A DNA stretch of 64,000 bases from Bretschneidera sinensis (taxonomy: Eukaryota; Streptophyta; Magnoliopsida; Brassicales; Akaniaceae), in assembly GCA_023935145.1 (NCBI GenBank), contig CM043699.1, positions 107,660,036 to 107,724,035 of the forward strand, in the 5' to 3' direction. Each line of letters begins with the position of its first letter. Position 1 is the stretch's first letter. Below the pieces are notes generated by a model. The model searched no databases. It saw nothing but the letters and a program-made list of their open reading frames with translations, and had not been told where the DNA came from. Made by a program: the position numbers and the translations under genes. Positions 1 through 10,745 of this stretch are shown one piece after another.

Positions 1-532
1 TTTGACAATAGTAACAAAAGAAATTCATGCCGGATTCTTGGGTTAATCAACATGGGAAACCGGGAGCGGACCAAGCCCTAGGTCTCATGTGGTTGCCGAT
101 TTCCACAGACCTTATGTTCTCTTAAGGAACAACTCAGTATACATCGTGCTGAATCCCTTAAGAGAGAAAAGAGTTAGAGTATACACCATGCCTAACTCAT
201 TACTTAGGGAGATCAATAGCCTAAAGAGTGGACCAAGCCCTTAGGTTGACAACTATTAGGTATTCATGATAGGGCTATAACATTGGCACTTTATTTATTA
301 GGAAAGTATGATTAGTGGTGGATATCAAAGCCCTATGTTCTTATTATTATTAATTTACACTCAACATTTATTTCTATCTTTTTATATTGAGAAACTAATT
401 CTAAATCGAAATTCACCAATCCCTGTAGAGATGATCTCGCACTTGCACACTATACTATTATTGACCTTGTGCACTTGCAAGTAAAACTGTACGATTATTT
501 GCTTATTTATTTAGGTAGATAAACGCGCAACA
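1..532 (+). repeat. 5' LTR of element A (3' part only)
   Basis: It aligns base for base with the last part of the 3' LTR (about 14945-15475). It ends in CAACA, directly before a decayed tRNA-Asp-type primer binding site. The 5' portion, including the TATA region, lies outside the window. Confidence 0.93.
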
Positions 533-537
533 AGTTT

Positions 538-555
538 TCGGCGCAGTTGCTGGGA
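538..555 (+). other. Primer binding site of element A (decayed, tRNA-Asp type)
   Basis: It lies six bases after the LTR end. It resembles the complement of the plant tRNA-Asp(GUC) 3' end used by Athila elements, but has several substitutions and one missing base compared with the sites in B (5064) and E (30071). Confidence 0.7.
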
Positions 556-851
556 TTGCACTAAATTTCTTTTTGGAATTATTTTCATTAGTTTTATTTT
601 ATTTTATTTCTTTTCTCTGTTCTGTTTATATTTTATTTATTAAAAAAAAAACCTAATTTTTCTTCTTTTCGTTTTCTGTTTTAGGTCTGCAGTCGTGCTG
701 TTTCTGGCCTTGCAATTGAGCGTAAGCTCAAGTGAGATTGAGCGCACTATTGCGATCGAGCGCAGTACCTTGTGTACTAGAGCGCAAATTGTCTAGAGAC
801 TACCCGAGCAGTAGTACTGAAGCTGTTGCACCAAAGTCTTCTAGCTGATTC
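556..851 (+). other. Untranslated leader of element A with CpG-rich repeat motif
   Basis: This AT-rich leader precedes gag. Positions 716-790 hold about four copies of a motif close to GATCGAGCGCA, the motif that is clustered in the LTRs of A and B. No coding sequence is seen. Confidence 0.6.
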
Positions 852-2993
852 ATGCAAGGGCTTCGATCTAGGAACCCTACCATCGTTTCACTCGACATAG
901 AAATTGAGTGGACCATTCGACAGAGGCCTAAAAACAACTTTGAGGAGAATGAAGAAGAATTCGAGGGAAAAGCACCAATGGAACAGCTAGAAAACCAACA
1001 ACCACCTGAGCGAAGACCTATGAAGCAATCCTTCATCCCACGGAACCTCAACCAGCCATCATGCATTGCTTATCAACCAGAGGCGGAAGACAATTATTAC
1101 ATATCTCCACAGATACTCAATGCCTTGACTCATTTTAGGGGTATACCTGCTGAGGATCCACACTTGCACCTTTGGGAATTCTTTGACCTTTGCAAGTTCC
1201 AGCACATCAAGGGCTTAAATCAAGAGGGCATCAGGTTAATTCTTTTCCCTTTTTAATTAAAAGATAAAGCTAAGTTGTGGTATAATTTATTGCCTGCAGA
1301 TTCTATCCATACCTGGGAAGAACTGTCCAGTTAGTTCCTAAGGAAAATTTTCCCAGCACAAAAGACAAGGTAGATGAGGAAGGAGATTCAATCTTTCCAA
1401 CAGAAAGATGAAGACCTTTTCTTTGAAACATGGGGACACTTTAATGAGCTACTTCTCAAATGTCCACATTACAACCTACCTCAAGATAAGCTGATATTAG
1501 CCTTTTATGAAGGTCTAAATGACATCAATAAAGGTATTATTGATTCAGTTTGTGGAGGTGTGCTGATGGAGAAGAGCAATGAAGAAGGCATGGAGATGTT
1601 TGAGCCATTGAGTGAGCACACTCAATAATTCTCATCTAGAGGGAGACAAGGAGTAAAGAGCAAGGGCATGTATGAAGTTAACTTAATTGGTGGAATTCCA
1701 ATTCAGATGGTTGTTATGGAAAGAAAGCTAGATATGCTTATAAAAGCCATGACTGCTCAGAACGCCTCACCAAGTCCACAAGCCACACAATGCCAAGTAC
1801 ATGCTTTATGTTCTCAATTTGATCACACTTCTGAAACTTTCCATTTATGTTCATCTATAGATCCAGAGCAAGCGAACTATATGGGACCAAACAGTGCATA
1901 TGCAGATACCTACAATCTTGGATGGTGAAACCACCCCAACCTCTCACGGAGCAATAATCAAAATTCCCTGAACCTTCAAGGGCAACAAAGAAACTTCCAC
2001 CAAGCAGCCCAACCCATTCAAGATTCAAAGAAGAGTGATCTAGAGAGTATGGTAAGGCAACTGATAACGTCACAAAAACAATTTATGGCAGATAGAAGGC
2101 AAATTCAAACTGAGTAAAGACAAATGATTGCAAAGCATGAGCAAACCATCTAAAGACTGGAAGCACAAATGGGCCAAATGGCTAAAGAGCTAAGTGGACG
2201 AAGGCAAGGAGAATTTCCAACCCAAACAATGCCTAATCCTGGAGGACATCAGCAACTAAAGGCCATTACAACTCTCAGAAATGGACAGATCATAGGAGTT
2301 AATGAGCCAGCATAAGCATCTTCAGCTAAGCCATCCACATCCAAGGTAAGTGAAATGGAGAAGTGGAATTCACCTCCCTTCCATCAAAGGTTAGTAAAGC
2401 CAAAGAAAGATAAATTGCTTGATATTTTTGAAACTTTGAGAAAAGTAGAAATTAACATTCATTTATTAGATGCAATTAAACAAATTCCTGCTTATGCTAA
2501 ATTTTTAAAAGATTATTGCACTAATAAAAGAAAGTTTAAGGAGCATGAAATAGTGGCTCTAACTGAAGAGGTAAGTGCGGTATTGTTAAGAAAACTACCA
2601 CCAAAGCTAAAAGATCCAGGTAGTTTTACCATTCCTTGCAGGATAGGTGACTAGTTTTTTTAGCGTGCACTATTGGATTTAGGGGCAAATATCAATTTGC
2701 TGCCATACACGGTGGTTGAAAAGCTAGTTTTAGGGGAGCTTCAACCAACCTCCATCACTTTGCAATTGGCAGACAGAAGCATCAAAAGACCAAGAGGTAT
2801 TCTTGAGAATGTCTTGGTAAAGGTAGGTGAATTTATTTTACCTGCTGATTTTATTGTACTAGATATGGAAGAATCTTCTATGCCAATACCTCTGCCCATT
2901 ATCTTAGGAAGACCCTTTATGAGAACTGTTGATACAATAATTAATGTGAAAAATGGTATTATAAGTATGACGGTAAATGGTGAGACAATATAA
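852..2993 (+). pseudogene. gag-protease remnant of element A
   Basis: One reading frame (frame 3) runs through the whole interval but is broken by about ten stops, for example at 1254, 1626, 1926, 2115 and 2652. Residues from roughly 1110 to 1625 match the Athila/Ty3 gag core (conserved tracts FRGIPAEDPHLHL and ETWGHFNELLLKCPHY). The Asn-Gly-Trp type tract ending at 1928 and the TLRNG tract near 2275 match the gag-protease linker of element B. The retropepsin domain starts near 2665 with the active-site triad in the form DLGA and ends with the ILGRPF flap-side motif near 2905. Every piece aligns in order with B. It is clearly a dead copy; C-to-T type changes could explain many of the stops. 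Confidence 0.88.
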
Positions 2994-3360
2994 TTTAAGA
3001 TATTTGATGCATTGAAATTACCCAAGATGATCATGATGATGAATGTTTTAATGATGTATGATGCAAAGTGTTGCTAAGCAAATTTTTCAGGTCCAACACA
3101 TTAATCCGTTGGAGACCACCATAATCCAACCCTTCAAAAGATCGGATATTGAGCCTTCATCTGAAGATGTTACTATGACATCTTTGAAGCTATACACCTC
3201 CCTAAAGTATATCCTATACATCCAAGACTGGGTGATACAAAAAAGTTGCATTTGAATGAGCTGGAACAATTGAGTTATGATGAATATGCAGCACCACAAA
3301 GAGCACTTGAGCTACATGCAGTGGACTTTAAGTACACCCTACCAAAAGACTAAAGTTGAA
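2994..3360 (+). pseudogene. Deletion junction in element A: post-protease linker joined to an integrase C-terminal remnant
   Basis: Around 3058-3200 a different frame encodes a tract with HINPLE, which resembles the linker of element E (HLNPFE near 31810). From about 3235 the tract LHLNELEQLSYDEY resembles the integrase C-terminal tract [14 protein letters not shown] of element B (10395-10440). Reverse transcriptase, RNase H and the integrase core, about 2.9 kb in B, are absent between them. I infer one large internal deletion. The integrase match rests on a short tract, so the exact junction is uncertain. Confidence 0.5.
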
Positions 3361-3840
3361 GCTGCTATAGAGCGCACTTGAGTGGTTCAGACTCTGATGA
3401 ACGTGTAGCTCAAACGCTTCTATTGAGGTCAGTGGTACTGAGGCCACTGAGTTCGAACTTTCTGCCACAAGTGCGATTGAGCGCACTTCACAATGCGATT
3501 GAGTGCACTCAGGGCAGACAGTCACGTGATAGTTTTAAACACATTTTCACATTTCACTCCCATACACTCAATCGCACTTGATACCTCTTCGACTGCACCA
3601 CCCGACGACCAGCAGTGAGAGGATACCCCGTCTAGCTGAAGACATAAAACTCAGCGCTCATCGGAGGCATCCCACAGCATATCTTTTTCATTATAGTATT
3701 TTATTTTCTTGTTAGTATTTATGTTTATTTAACTATTTATTTTGCTATATTTCTTGTTTTCCAGCACAACGTTTGTTTTTCTTTTTCAGGAACATTGTGC
3801 GTGTATTAAGTTCAAGTTTGGAGGCATGCAACGAGCCATG
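3361..3840 (+). other. 3' untranslated region of element A, first part
   Basis: This holds three or four copies of the CpG motif (GATTGAGCGCA-like, 3366-3580), then a block at about 3630-3682 strongly conserved in B (10765-10817) and E (31988-32040), then a degenerate polypurine-like run near 3820. No open frame here has protein similarity that I recognise. Confidence 0.6.
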
Positions 3841-3845
3841 CCAGC
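3841..3845. repeat. Target site duplication of element B, left copy (CCAGC)
   Basis: CCAGC directly precedes the 5' LTR of B, and the same five bases follow its 3' LTR at 13209-13213. Removing B and one copy restores sequence homologous to B's own 3' region near 10930. Confidence 0.95.
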
Positions 3846-4010
3846 TGATGAGTCTTAAATATTGTATATTTTAGACCCTTAACTTACGTTTGTTATGCTC
3901 TTAGTTAGTAGTATTTTACTTTATTTTACGTTTTTCTTGTGTTTTGTGTGTTTTTACAGCTTTGTGGAGAAAATGAAGCATTTCAGGAGATTTGAAGCTT
4001 CTTGAGACAT

Positions 4011-4190
4011 TGCGATCGATCGCACGAGATATGCGATCGAGCGCACCTGCCTATGATCGAGCGCAAGGTCATCAATCCCGCATCGAAATATTTGCAGTGC
4101 ATCGCACCAGCGCGATCGAGCGCACCAGACACGCGATCGAGCGCATCTGCGATCGATCGCAACATACTGCGATCGAGCGCACTCGGGCCA
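4011..4190 (+). repeat. Array of CpG-rich palindromic motif in the 5' LTR of B
   Basis: There are seven copies related to GCGATCGAGCGCA, irregularly spaced. Two are the perfect palindrome TGCGATCGATCGCA (4011-4024 and 4148-4161). The array lies about 50-225 bp upstream of the TATA box in an otherwise AT-rich LTR. Confidence 0.85.
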
Positions 4191-4192
4191 GT

Positions 4193-4243
4193 ATCCCACA
4201 TCATTTTTGCAAGCCACATTAGTCTGGGTCTTCCCCTATATAA
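4193..4243 (+). promoter_or_regulatory. LTR promoter core of B: USE-like motif and TATA box
   Basis: ATCCCACATCA at 4193-4203 is one base off the plant snRNA upstream sequence element RTCCCACATCG. TATATAA begins at 4237, after a 33-bp gap. The 3' LTR copy (12344-12354) matches the consensus exactly with the same gap. Confidence 0.6.
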
Positions 4244-5063
4244 GCACCATTTGGCTTCATAATCCAATGTACAATTCCTAAGCCACTTTAGTGTTTACCG
4301 GTGGACGTCCGTCAGCATTCTGGTGGATCCCGAAGGCATTGCTACCACGAGGGGAAGCGCCGCCCGCCAGCGAGTGGAATTTCTCCCATGTAAAGTTGTT
4401 TATTTATTTCTTTATATTCAGTTGTTTTAGTTTAAATGTTTAGCACTTGTTATTATAGTTTTATAGTTATGAGTGGCTAGACTCTTCAGCTAAGGTTGAA
4501 GATGAAGCCCCGCTGTTGTTTGGCGTAGTAGTTCAGATTTGCTTGTACAAATCTGACAATTTTTAGTATAAATGTTCTGTCAATTATTTGAGTTAATCTT
4601 ATAATTGATTGAGTTTAAATTGTCTGTTGGATTTTCTTTGTGTTTCATCTGATGGATACATTGAATGTTTTTCGATTAAATTGGATTCCCTTTGTGATTT
4701 GTTGAGAGCGGATACATCGGGTGCTTTTGGTTTAGTTGGGATATTCTTTGTTTTTTGTCTTATAGTTGGATTCATTGAATGTTTTGATAGGCTATATTTT
4801 TAGAACATGTATGCTTAACTTCGGTGGGGTGAATTCGGAAACCTTAGTGCCTTTTTTATTAGTTTTTAAATCAACTTAGTTTAGTTTTAATTTATTTTGC
4901 AATATCATCTGAAATTTGGAACTAGGTTAAGATAGAGTTAATTCAGATTAAAAATTATATTTTCACAACGCAATTCTCTGTGGATTCGACCTCGCACTTG
5001 CACAACGCTATACTGCAAACGACTCGTGCGTTTGCGAGTAATTTAAAACTCACAACAAGTTTT

Positions 5064-5081
5064 TGGCGTCGTTGCCTGGGA
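5064..5081 (+). other. Primer binding site of element B (tRNA-Asp)
   Basis: Eighteen bases starting TGGCGTCGTTGCC match the complement of the plant tRNA-Asp(GUC) 3' end with two mismatches, six bases after the LTR end. This is the primer expected for Athila elements. Confidence 0.85.
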
Positions 5082-5258
5082 ATTGTTTGGTTTGTGAAAA
5101 TTTTTGGTCTAAAATGATTTTATTTTTCTACTAGTTAGTTATCTTTATATTAAATAAAAAAAATAAAAAAAAAATTAATTTAATTAAAAAAAAAAATTTG
5201 TGTTTGCTTTATTCTGTTGCTTCTGCTAGTTAGTATCTCATTATTTTTCTGTTGGTGT

Positions 5259-8200
5259 ATGCTTGGCCGGAGATCCTTGAACTTAGACTTGACACATTTA
5301 GATCCCGACTTAGAAAGAACTCTTAGGAGGCAGAAAAGAGCACTAGTTGAGAGAGAGACTGTTGTGATGGGAGAAAATTTTAATCATCCTGAACATGTAG
5401 AGCAACCTAGAGCTTGGAACGTGGACTCCACTACATCCCTTAGGGATTTGTTCGCACCCGTTGCGACTAACTCATCTTCCTGCATAGTGTTGCCACCAAC
5501 CAATGCCACACACTTTGATTTGAAGCCACATGTTATCCAACTCCTACCCTCATTCCATGGCTTAGATCTTGAAAATCCTTATAGTCATGTAAAGAAGTTC
5601 AAAGACATTTATGCTACATTCAAATTCCAGAACTTCTCTGAGGAGTCAGTCCATCTTCGACTCTTCCCTTTCTCCCTTCACGATAGAGCTAGGGCGTGGT
5701 TGGACTCCAACACGTCCGGGTCTATTACATCTTGGGAAAACCTGCTTAGCAAATTTTATCATAAGTTTTTCCCAATGTCTAGAGTGAATGAGTGCCGAAA
5801 GGAGATTAGCTCTTTCACTCAGGACGAGGATGAGAAGTTCTCTGAAAGCTGGGAGCGCTTTAAAGAGTTACTGATCAGATGCCCTCCACATAGATATGAG
5901 AAGTGGAGACTCGTTCAATTCTTCTACCAAGGGTTGACTCAACCCAACCGTAGTATGATCGAGTCTATGAATGGGGGGGCATTCTTGAGTCTGACAGGAG
6001 ACGAAGCATATATGGCGTTGGACAAGTTGTCCGACAACTCACAGCAGTGGGATTTTTCAAGCTGTCAAGATAAGTCTATTCGTGCTCCTAAGAGGGGAGG
6101 CATCTATGAGGTCAGGGAGGACGCTGATTTAAGGATAAAATTAGATGCCCTCACCAAGAAGATTGACGCTCTCACTGTGAGCCAATCCATCAATGCTGCC
6201 AACACATTCAATGTTGAAAGCTGTTCCATCTGTGCTAGTCCCATGCATCTAGCACAGAATTGCCCATAAATGCCGACTTGTGCCGAGTATCCTATGGAAC
6301 AAGTAAATGCTTTCAATGACTTTCGAAGGCAGTCAAATGGATCGTACTCCGAGACGTACAATCCAGGGTGGCGGAACCACCCAAATTTTTCATGGAGGCA
6401 GAACCAATCAATGAATCAGGGAGGATCCTCTCATCATGCTCAAAATCAATATCCTCCCGGATTTGCCCCACAAATTCCTAATCATGGTCGTTCTGCCCAT
6501 CCAGCACCTTTACCTGCTTACCATGCACCCACTCAAACACCAGCGCCAGTTTCACAGTCGCTAGAGGAAACCCTTAAGGAATTCATGAAAGCGACTAGCC
6601 AAAATATGAGCGATGTGAGGAGTGCAAAAATGGTAAACACCCAAGCAATTGCCAAGCTGGAGAGTCAAATAGGGCAAATTGCAAGTCACTTGGGTGAGAG
6701 AAAGAAAGGAAAGTTCCCCAGTCAGCCCGTGCAAAACCCAAAAAGACAATTTATGGTTGAGAGTTCATCAACTCCTACGCACAAGGAGGAACAAGTACAG
6801 TCGATTGTCACACTGAGGTCTGGGAGACAAGTGGACAATCAAGTGGAAGAGAGCCCTGCTATGCAGCAAGGGCCAGGGAGTGGCAACACAGAGAAGAGAG
6901 ATGCTGAGCCATCTACAGCAACACCTACTGAGAAAGACCCTCCTAGGTCGTTTGTACCTAGAGCGCCCTACCCCGAGAGATTACAGGCGCCCAAGAAAGG
7001 AAGGAAGTATGAAGAAATTTTGGAGGTATTCAAGCAAGTCCATATCAATATCCCATTTTTGGATGCCATCCATCAAGTCCCATCATATGCCAAGTTTTTA
7101 AAGGACTTGGTCACTATCAAGAGGAGGACGAATGTCACAAAGAAGGCATTTTTGACCGAGCAGGTTAGTTCAATTCTTCAGTGCAAGCTACCCATCAAGT
7201 ATAAGGACCCGGGGTGTCCTACCATCTCTTGCACGATAGGAGTCAGCCATATTAAGAGGGCCCTTTTGGATCTAGGGGCGAGTGTGAATCTTCTACCCTA
7301 CTCAGTCTATGTGCAGTTGGGGTTAGGAGAATTGAAGCCCACATCCACGACGCTTCAATTGGCTGACAGGTCAGTGAAAAGACCACGGGGGATAGTTGAT
7401 GATGTTTTGATAAAAGTGGATAAGTTCTATTTCCCCGTGGATTTTATTGTGCTTGACACAGAGCCGGTTCAGAATGTAGGGATTCAAATACCGGTGATTC
7501 TAGGGCGACCATTCTTAGCCACGGCTAACGCCCTAATCAATTGTAGGACAAGGGTGATGAAGATCTCCTTCGAAAATATGACAGTGGAGTTGAACATTTT
7601 TGATATCACTAGGCAACCACTGGAATATGATGAAATGAGAGATGTGTGCTTGATAGAGGAGATTCTTGAGGATACTGTGGATGAATCAAGCATTGAGGAT
7701 CCCATGGAGGCATGCTTTGCTCACTTTGGAGAGGACTTGGGTTTAGATAAGTTACTCGAGGAAGTAAATGCCATTTTGGAGTCTGACCCTCAAGAAAGCA
7801 AGGAGGAGGAGGAGAAGGTGTCACCAGAACCTCAAAAGAAGGAACTTAAGCCTTTACCGGATAATCTTAAGTATAAGTTTATGGGTCCAGCATACTGTTT
7901 GCCTGTGATAATAGCTTCAGATTTAGGAGAGGCTCAAGAGGAAAAATTATTAGATGTTTTAAGAGAGCACAAGGAAGCTATCGGCTGGACCATTGAGGAT
8001 ATTAAGGGAATCAGCCCCTCGGTGGTGATGCACAGGACACATTTGGAGGAAGATACTAAGCCATCGAGGGAGCCGCAAAGAAAGCTCAACCCTGCTATGC
8101 AAGAGGTTGTGAGAGCAGAGGTTATTAAGCTGTTAGATGCAGGGATCATTTATCCCATCTCTGATAGCAAGTGGGTGAGCCCCATTCATGTCGTGCCCAA

Positions 8201-10745
8201 GCGAGCTGGGTTAACGGTAGTGAAGAATAAGGACGACGAGTTGGTGCCAACTCGTGTGCAGTCTGGGTGGAAAGTGTGTATAGACTACCATAAGCTGAAC
8301 AGTGCCACAAGGAAGGATCACTTTTCACTTCCATTTATTGATCAGATGGTGGAGCGTTTGGCTGGGCACGAGTATTATTGCTTTTTGGATGGTTATTCTG
8401 GATATAACCAGGTCCCCGTGGACCCCGAAGATCAGGAGAAGACGATATTTACCTGTCCTTTTGGGACCTTCACCTACCGTCGCATGCCCTTTGGGTTATG
8501 CAATGCACCCGCCACTTTTCAGCGGTGCATGGTCAGTACATTCTCTGACATGGTAGAGCGGTTCTTGGAGATTTTCATGGACGACTTCTCCATCTTCGGT
8601 TCAACATTTGAGGAGTGCCTGCACTGTCTCTCTTTGGTTTTGGTACGGTGCAAGGAGAAGAACCTGGTGCTTAATTGGGAGAAGTGCCATTTTATGGTTA
8701 AGCAAGGAATTGTACTGGGGCATATCGTATCTCATCGAGGGATTGAGGTCGATAAAGCGAAGGTGGATTTGATTTCCAGCCTTCCACCCCCACGTACCGT
8801 GAAAGAGGTTCGATCTTTTCTGGGCCATGCAGGTTTCTATAGGCGATTTATCCAGAATTTCAACAAGATCGCCAGGCCCTTGTGCAAGTTGTTGCAAAAA
8901 GATGCCCCATTTCTATTTGATGAGGATTGTAAGAAAGCATTTGGGGATCTAAAGAAAATTCTGACGTCCACACCCATTATTCAGCCACCTAACTGGGATG
9001 TGCCTTTTGAGATTATGTGTGACGCATCAGACTATGCTGTTGGAGTTGTTTTGGGGCAGCGTGTTGATAAACTTCCCCATGCTATCTATTATGCAAGTCG
9101 AACTCTAAACGACGCACAACTCAATTACTCTACCACTGAGAAGGAGTTGCTTGCAGTCGTTTTTGCATTAGACAAGTTCAGATCCTACTTGTTAGGACCT
9201 AAAGTCATTATCTACTCGGACCATGCTGCATTGAAGTATCTTTTCTCTAAAAAAGATGCTAAATCTCGTATTATCCGATGAATCTTGCTACTTCAAGAGT
9301 TCGACATTGAGATTCAGGATAAGAAAGGTTCGAAAAATGTGGTGGCGGACCATTTGTCTAGATTGATTGTGGAATTCAGTGAGGCTGCCACTCCCATTTC
9401 TGAGACCTTTCCTGATGAACAATTGATGCACATTGCTCACAGTCCCGCACCATGGTTTGCTGACATAGTGAACTATCTTGTCACCGGACACATGCCCTTG
9501 CATTGGGGGAGGCAAGATAAATCAAAATTTTTGGCCATGGTAAAACACTTTTTCTGGGACGATCCTTACCTGTTCAAGTATTGTCCTGATCAGATCATTA
9601 GACGATGTATTCCTGAGCATGACCAATCTAATGTCATCGCCTTTTGTCATGATCATGCATGTGGAGGCCATTTTAGTGCTAAAAAGACCGCTGCAAAGAT
9701 TTTGTAGTGTGGATTTTATTGGACTACCCTGTTCCGGGACTCTCACACCTACTGTATATCTTGTGAGCGCTGCCAAAAGCTAGGGAGTCTTTCTAGGAGA
9801 AATATGATGCCCCTCAACCCTATTCTGATTGTTGAGATTTTTGATGTGTGGGGCATTGATTTCATGGGACCATTCCCAAACTCCTTTGGCTACCTGTACA
9901 TTCTAGTTGCTGTGGACTATCTGTCCAAGTGGGTGGAGGCTGTTGCGTGCAAGACCAATGACCACAGAGTTGTGGTCCAGTTCTTGAAAGACACTATTTT
10001 TGCTCGTTTTGGTACGCCTCGAGCAATCATAAGTGATGGAGGTAAGCACTTTTGCAACAAGATCTTTGAGCAGTTGATGAAGAAATATTGTATCACGCAC
10101 AAAGTTGCCACCCCATATCACCCACAGACGAGTGGTCAAGTGGAAATTTCAAATCGCGAGATCAAACATATTTTGGAAAAGACTGTGAACCCTACTAGAA
10201 AGGATTGGTCTCGGCGATTGACGGATGCACTGTGGGCATATCGTACAGCCTTCAAGACGCCAATTGGCATGTCTCCCTATCGCATTGTATACAGAAAGGC
10301 ATGTCACCTTCCGGTTGAATTAGAGCATCGTGCGTATTGGGCTGTCAAGCAACTAAATTTTAATCTTTCCAAGGCTGGCTCACAACGAAAGCTCCAACTC
10401 AATGAATTGGAGGAGCTGCGGAATGATGCATATGAGTGTGCCCGATCATACAAAGCACAAATGAAGAAGACTCATGACCAAAATATTTTGAGATGAGCTT
10501 TTGAGCCGGGTCAGAGAGTTCTTCTTTATAATTCGCGCCTGCATATTTTTCCAGGCAAGCTCAAATCCCGATGGTTAGGCCCATTCATTATTCGATCGGT
10601 TTCTCCTCATGGGGCCATCGAGATTGAAGATCCTAAGAATGGTAATACTTTCAAGGTAAATGGACAGAGGCTAAAACCATTCTTAGAGTTGAGGAGTCCG
10701 GACATTGAGACGATACTGTTGGAGGATCCTAGTTACTCAGATTGA
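5259..10745 (+). pseudogene. gag-pol polyprotein of element B, one frame with four premature stops
   Basis: The frame is open from an ATG at 5259 (a second in-frame ATG is at 5367) to 10745, apart from stops at 6267 (TAA), 9279 (TGA), 9705 (TAG) and 10494 (TGA). Gag core is at about 5520-6050. A CCHC zinc knuckle (CX2CX4HX4C) ends just before the first stop. Retropepsin DLGA is near 7270 and ILGRPF near 7500. RT spans about 8040-8750, with catalytic FMDD at 8574-8585. RNase H is about 8990-9270 (CDAS, EKEL and SDH motifs). The integrase HHCC finger is near 9640-9780, broken by the 9705 stop. The DDE core is about 9840-10170 (GIDF, SDGG and the E of EISNREI). All catalytic residues I looked for are present. 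There is no frameshift, so decay is recent and by point change only. Confidence 0.93.

Larger units (their letters stand above)
3846..5057 (+). repeat. 5' LTR of element B (1212 bp)
   Basis: It starts TGATGAGTC and ends CACAACA. It holds seven copies of a GCGATCGAGCGCA-like motif (4011-4190), a USE-like motif (4193-4203), a TATA box (4237-4243), and a GC-rich, potentially structured stretch (4298-4380) just downstream of where transcription should start. Compared with the 3' LTR it has one extra 21-bp motif unit near 4110-4140. Confidence 0.96.

Noticed and set aside
3378..3581. Possible env-like or novel ORF in the 3' part of element A
   Set aside because: The peptide comes mostly from the CpG motif repeats, has no counterpart in B or E, and shows no signal or membrane segment.
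3954..4267. Several overlapping ORFs of 76-94 codons on both strands in LTR B, repeated at 12126-12418
   Set aside because: They are readings of the CpG palindrome array, which is open in several frames; repetition in both LTRs reflects LTR identity, not coding constraint.
4609..4803. A 64-codon ORF present in both LTRs of B
   Set aside because: It has no ATG at its start, no similarity, and its conservation equals that of the rest of the LTR.
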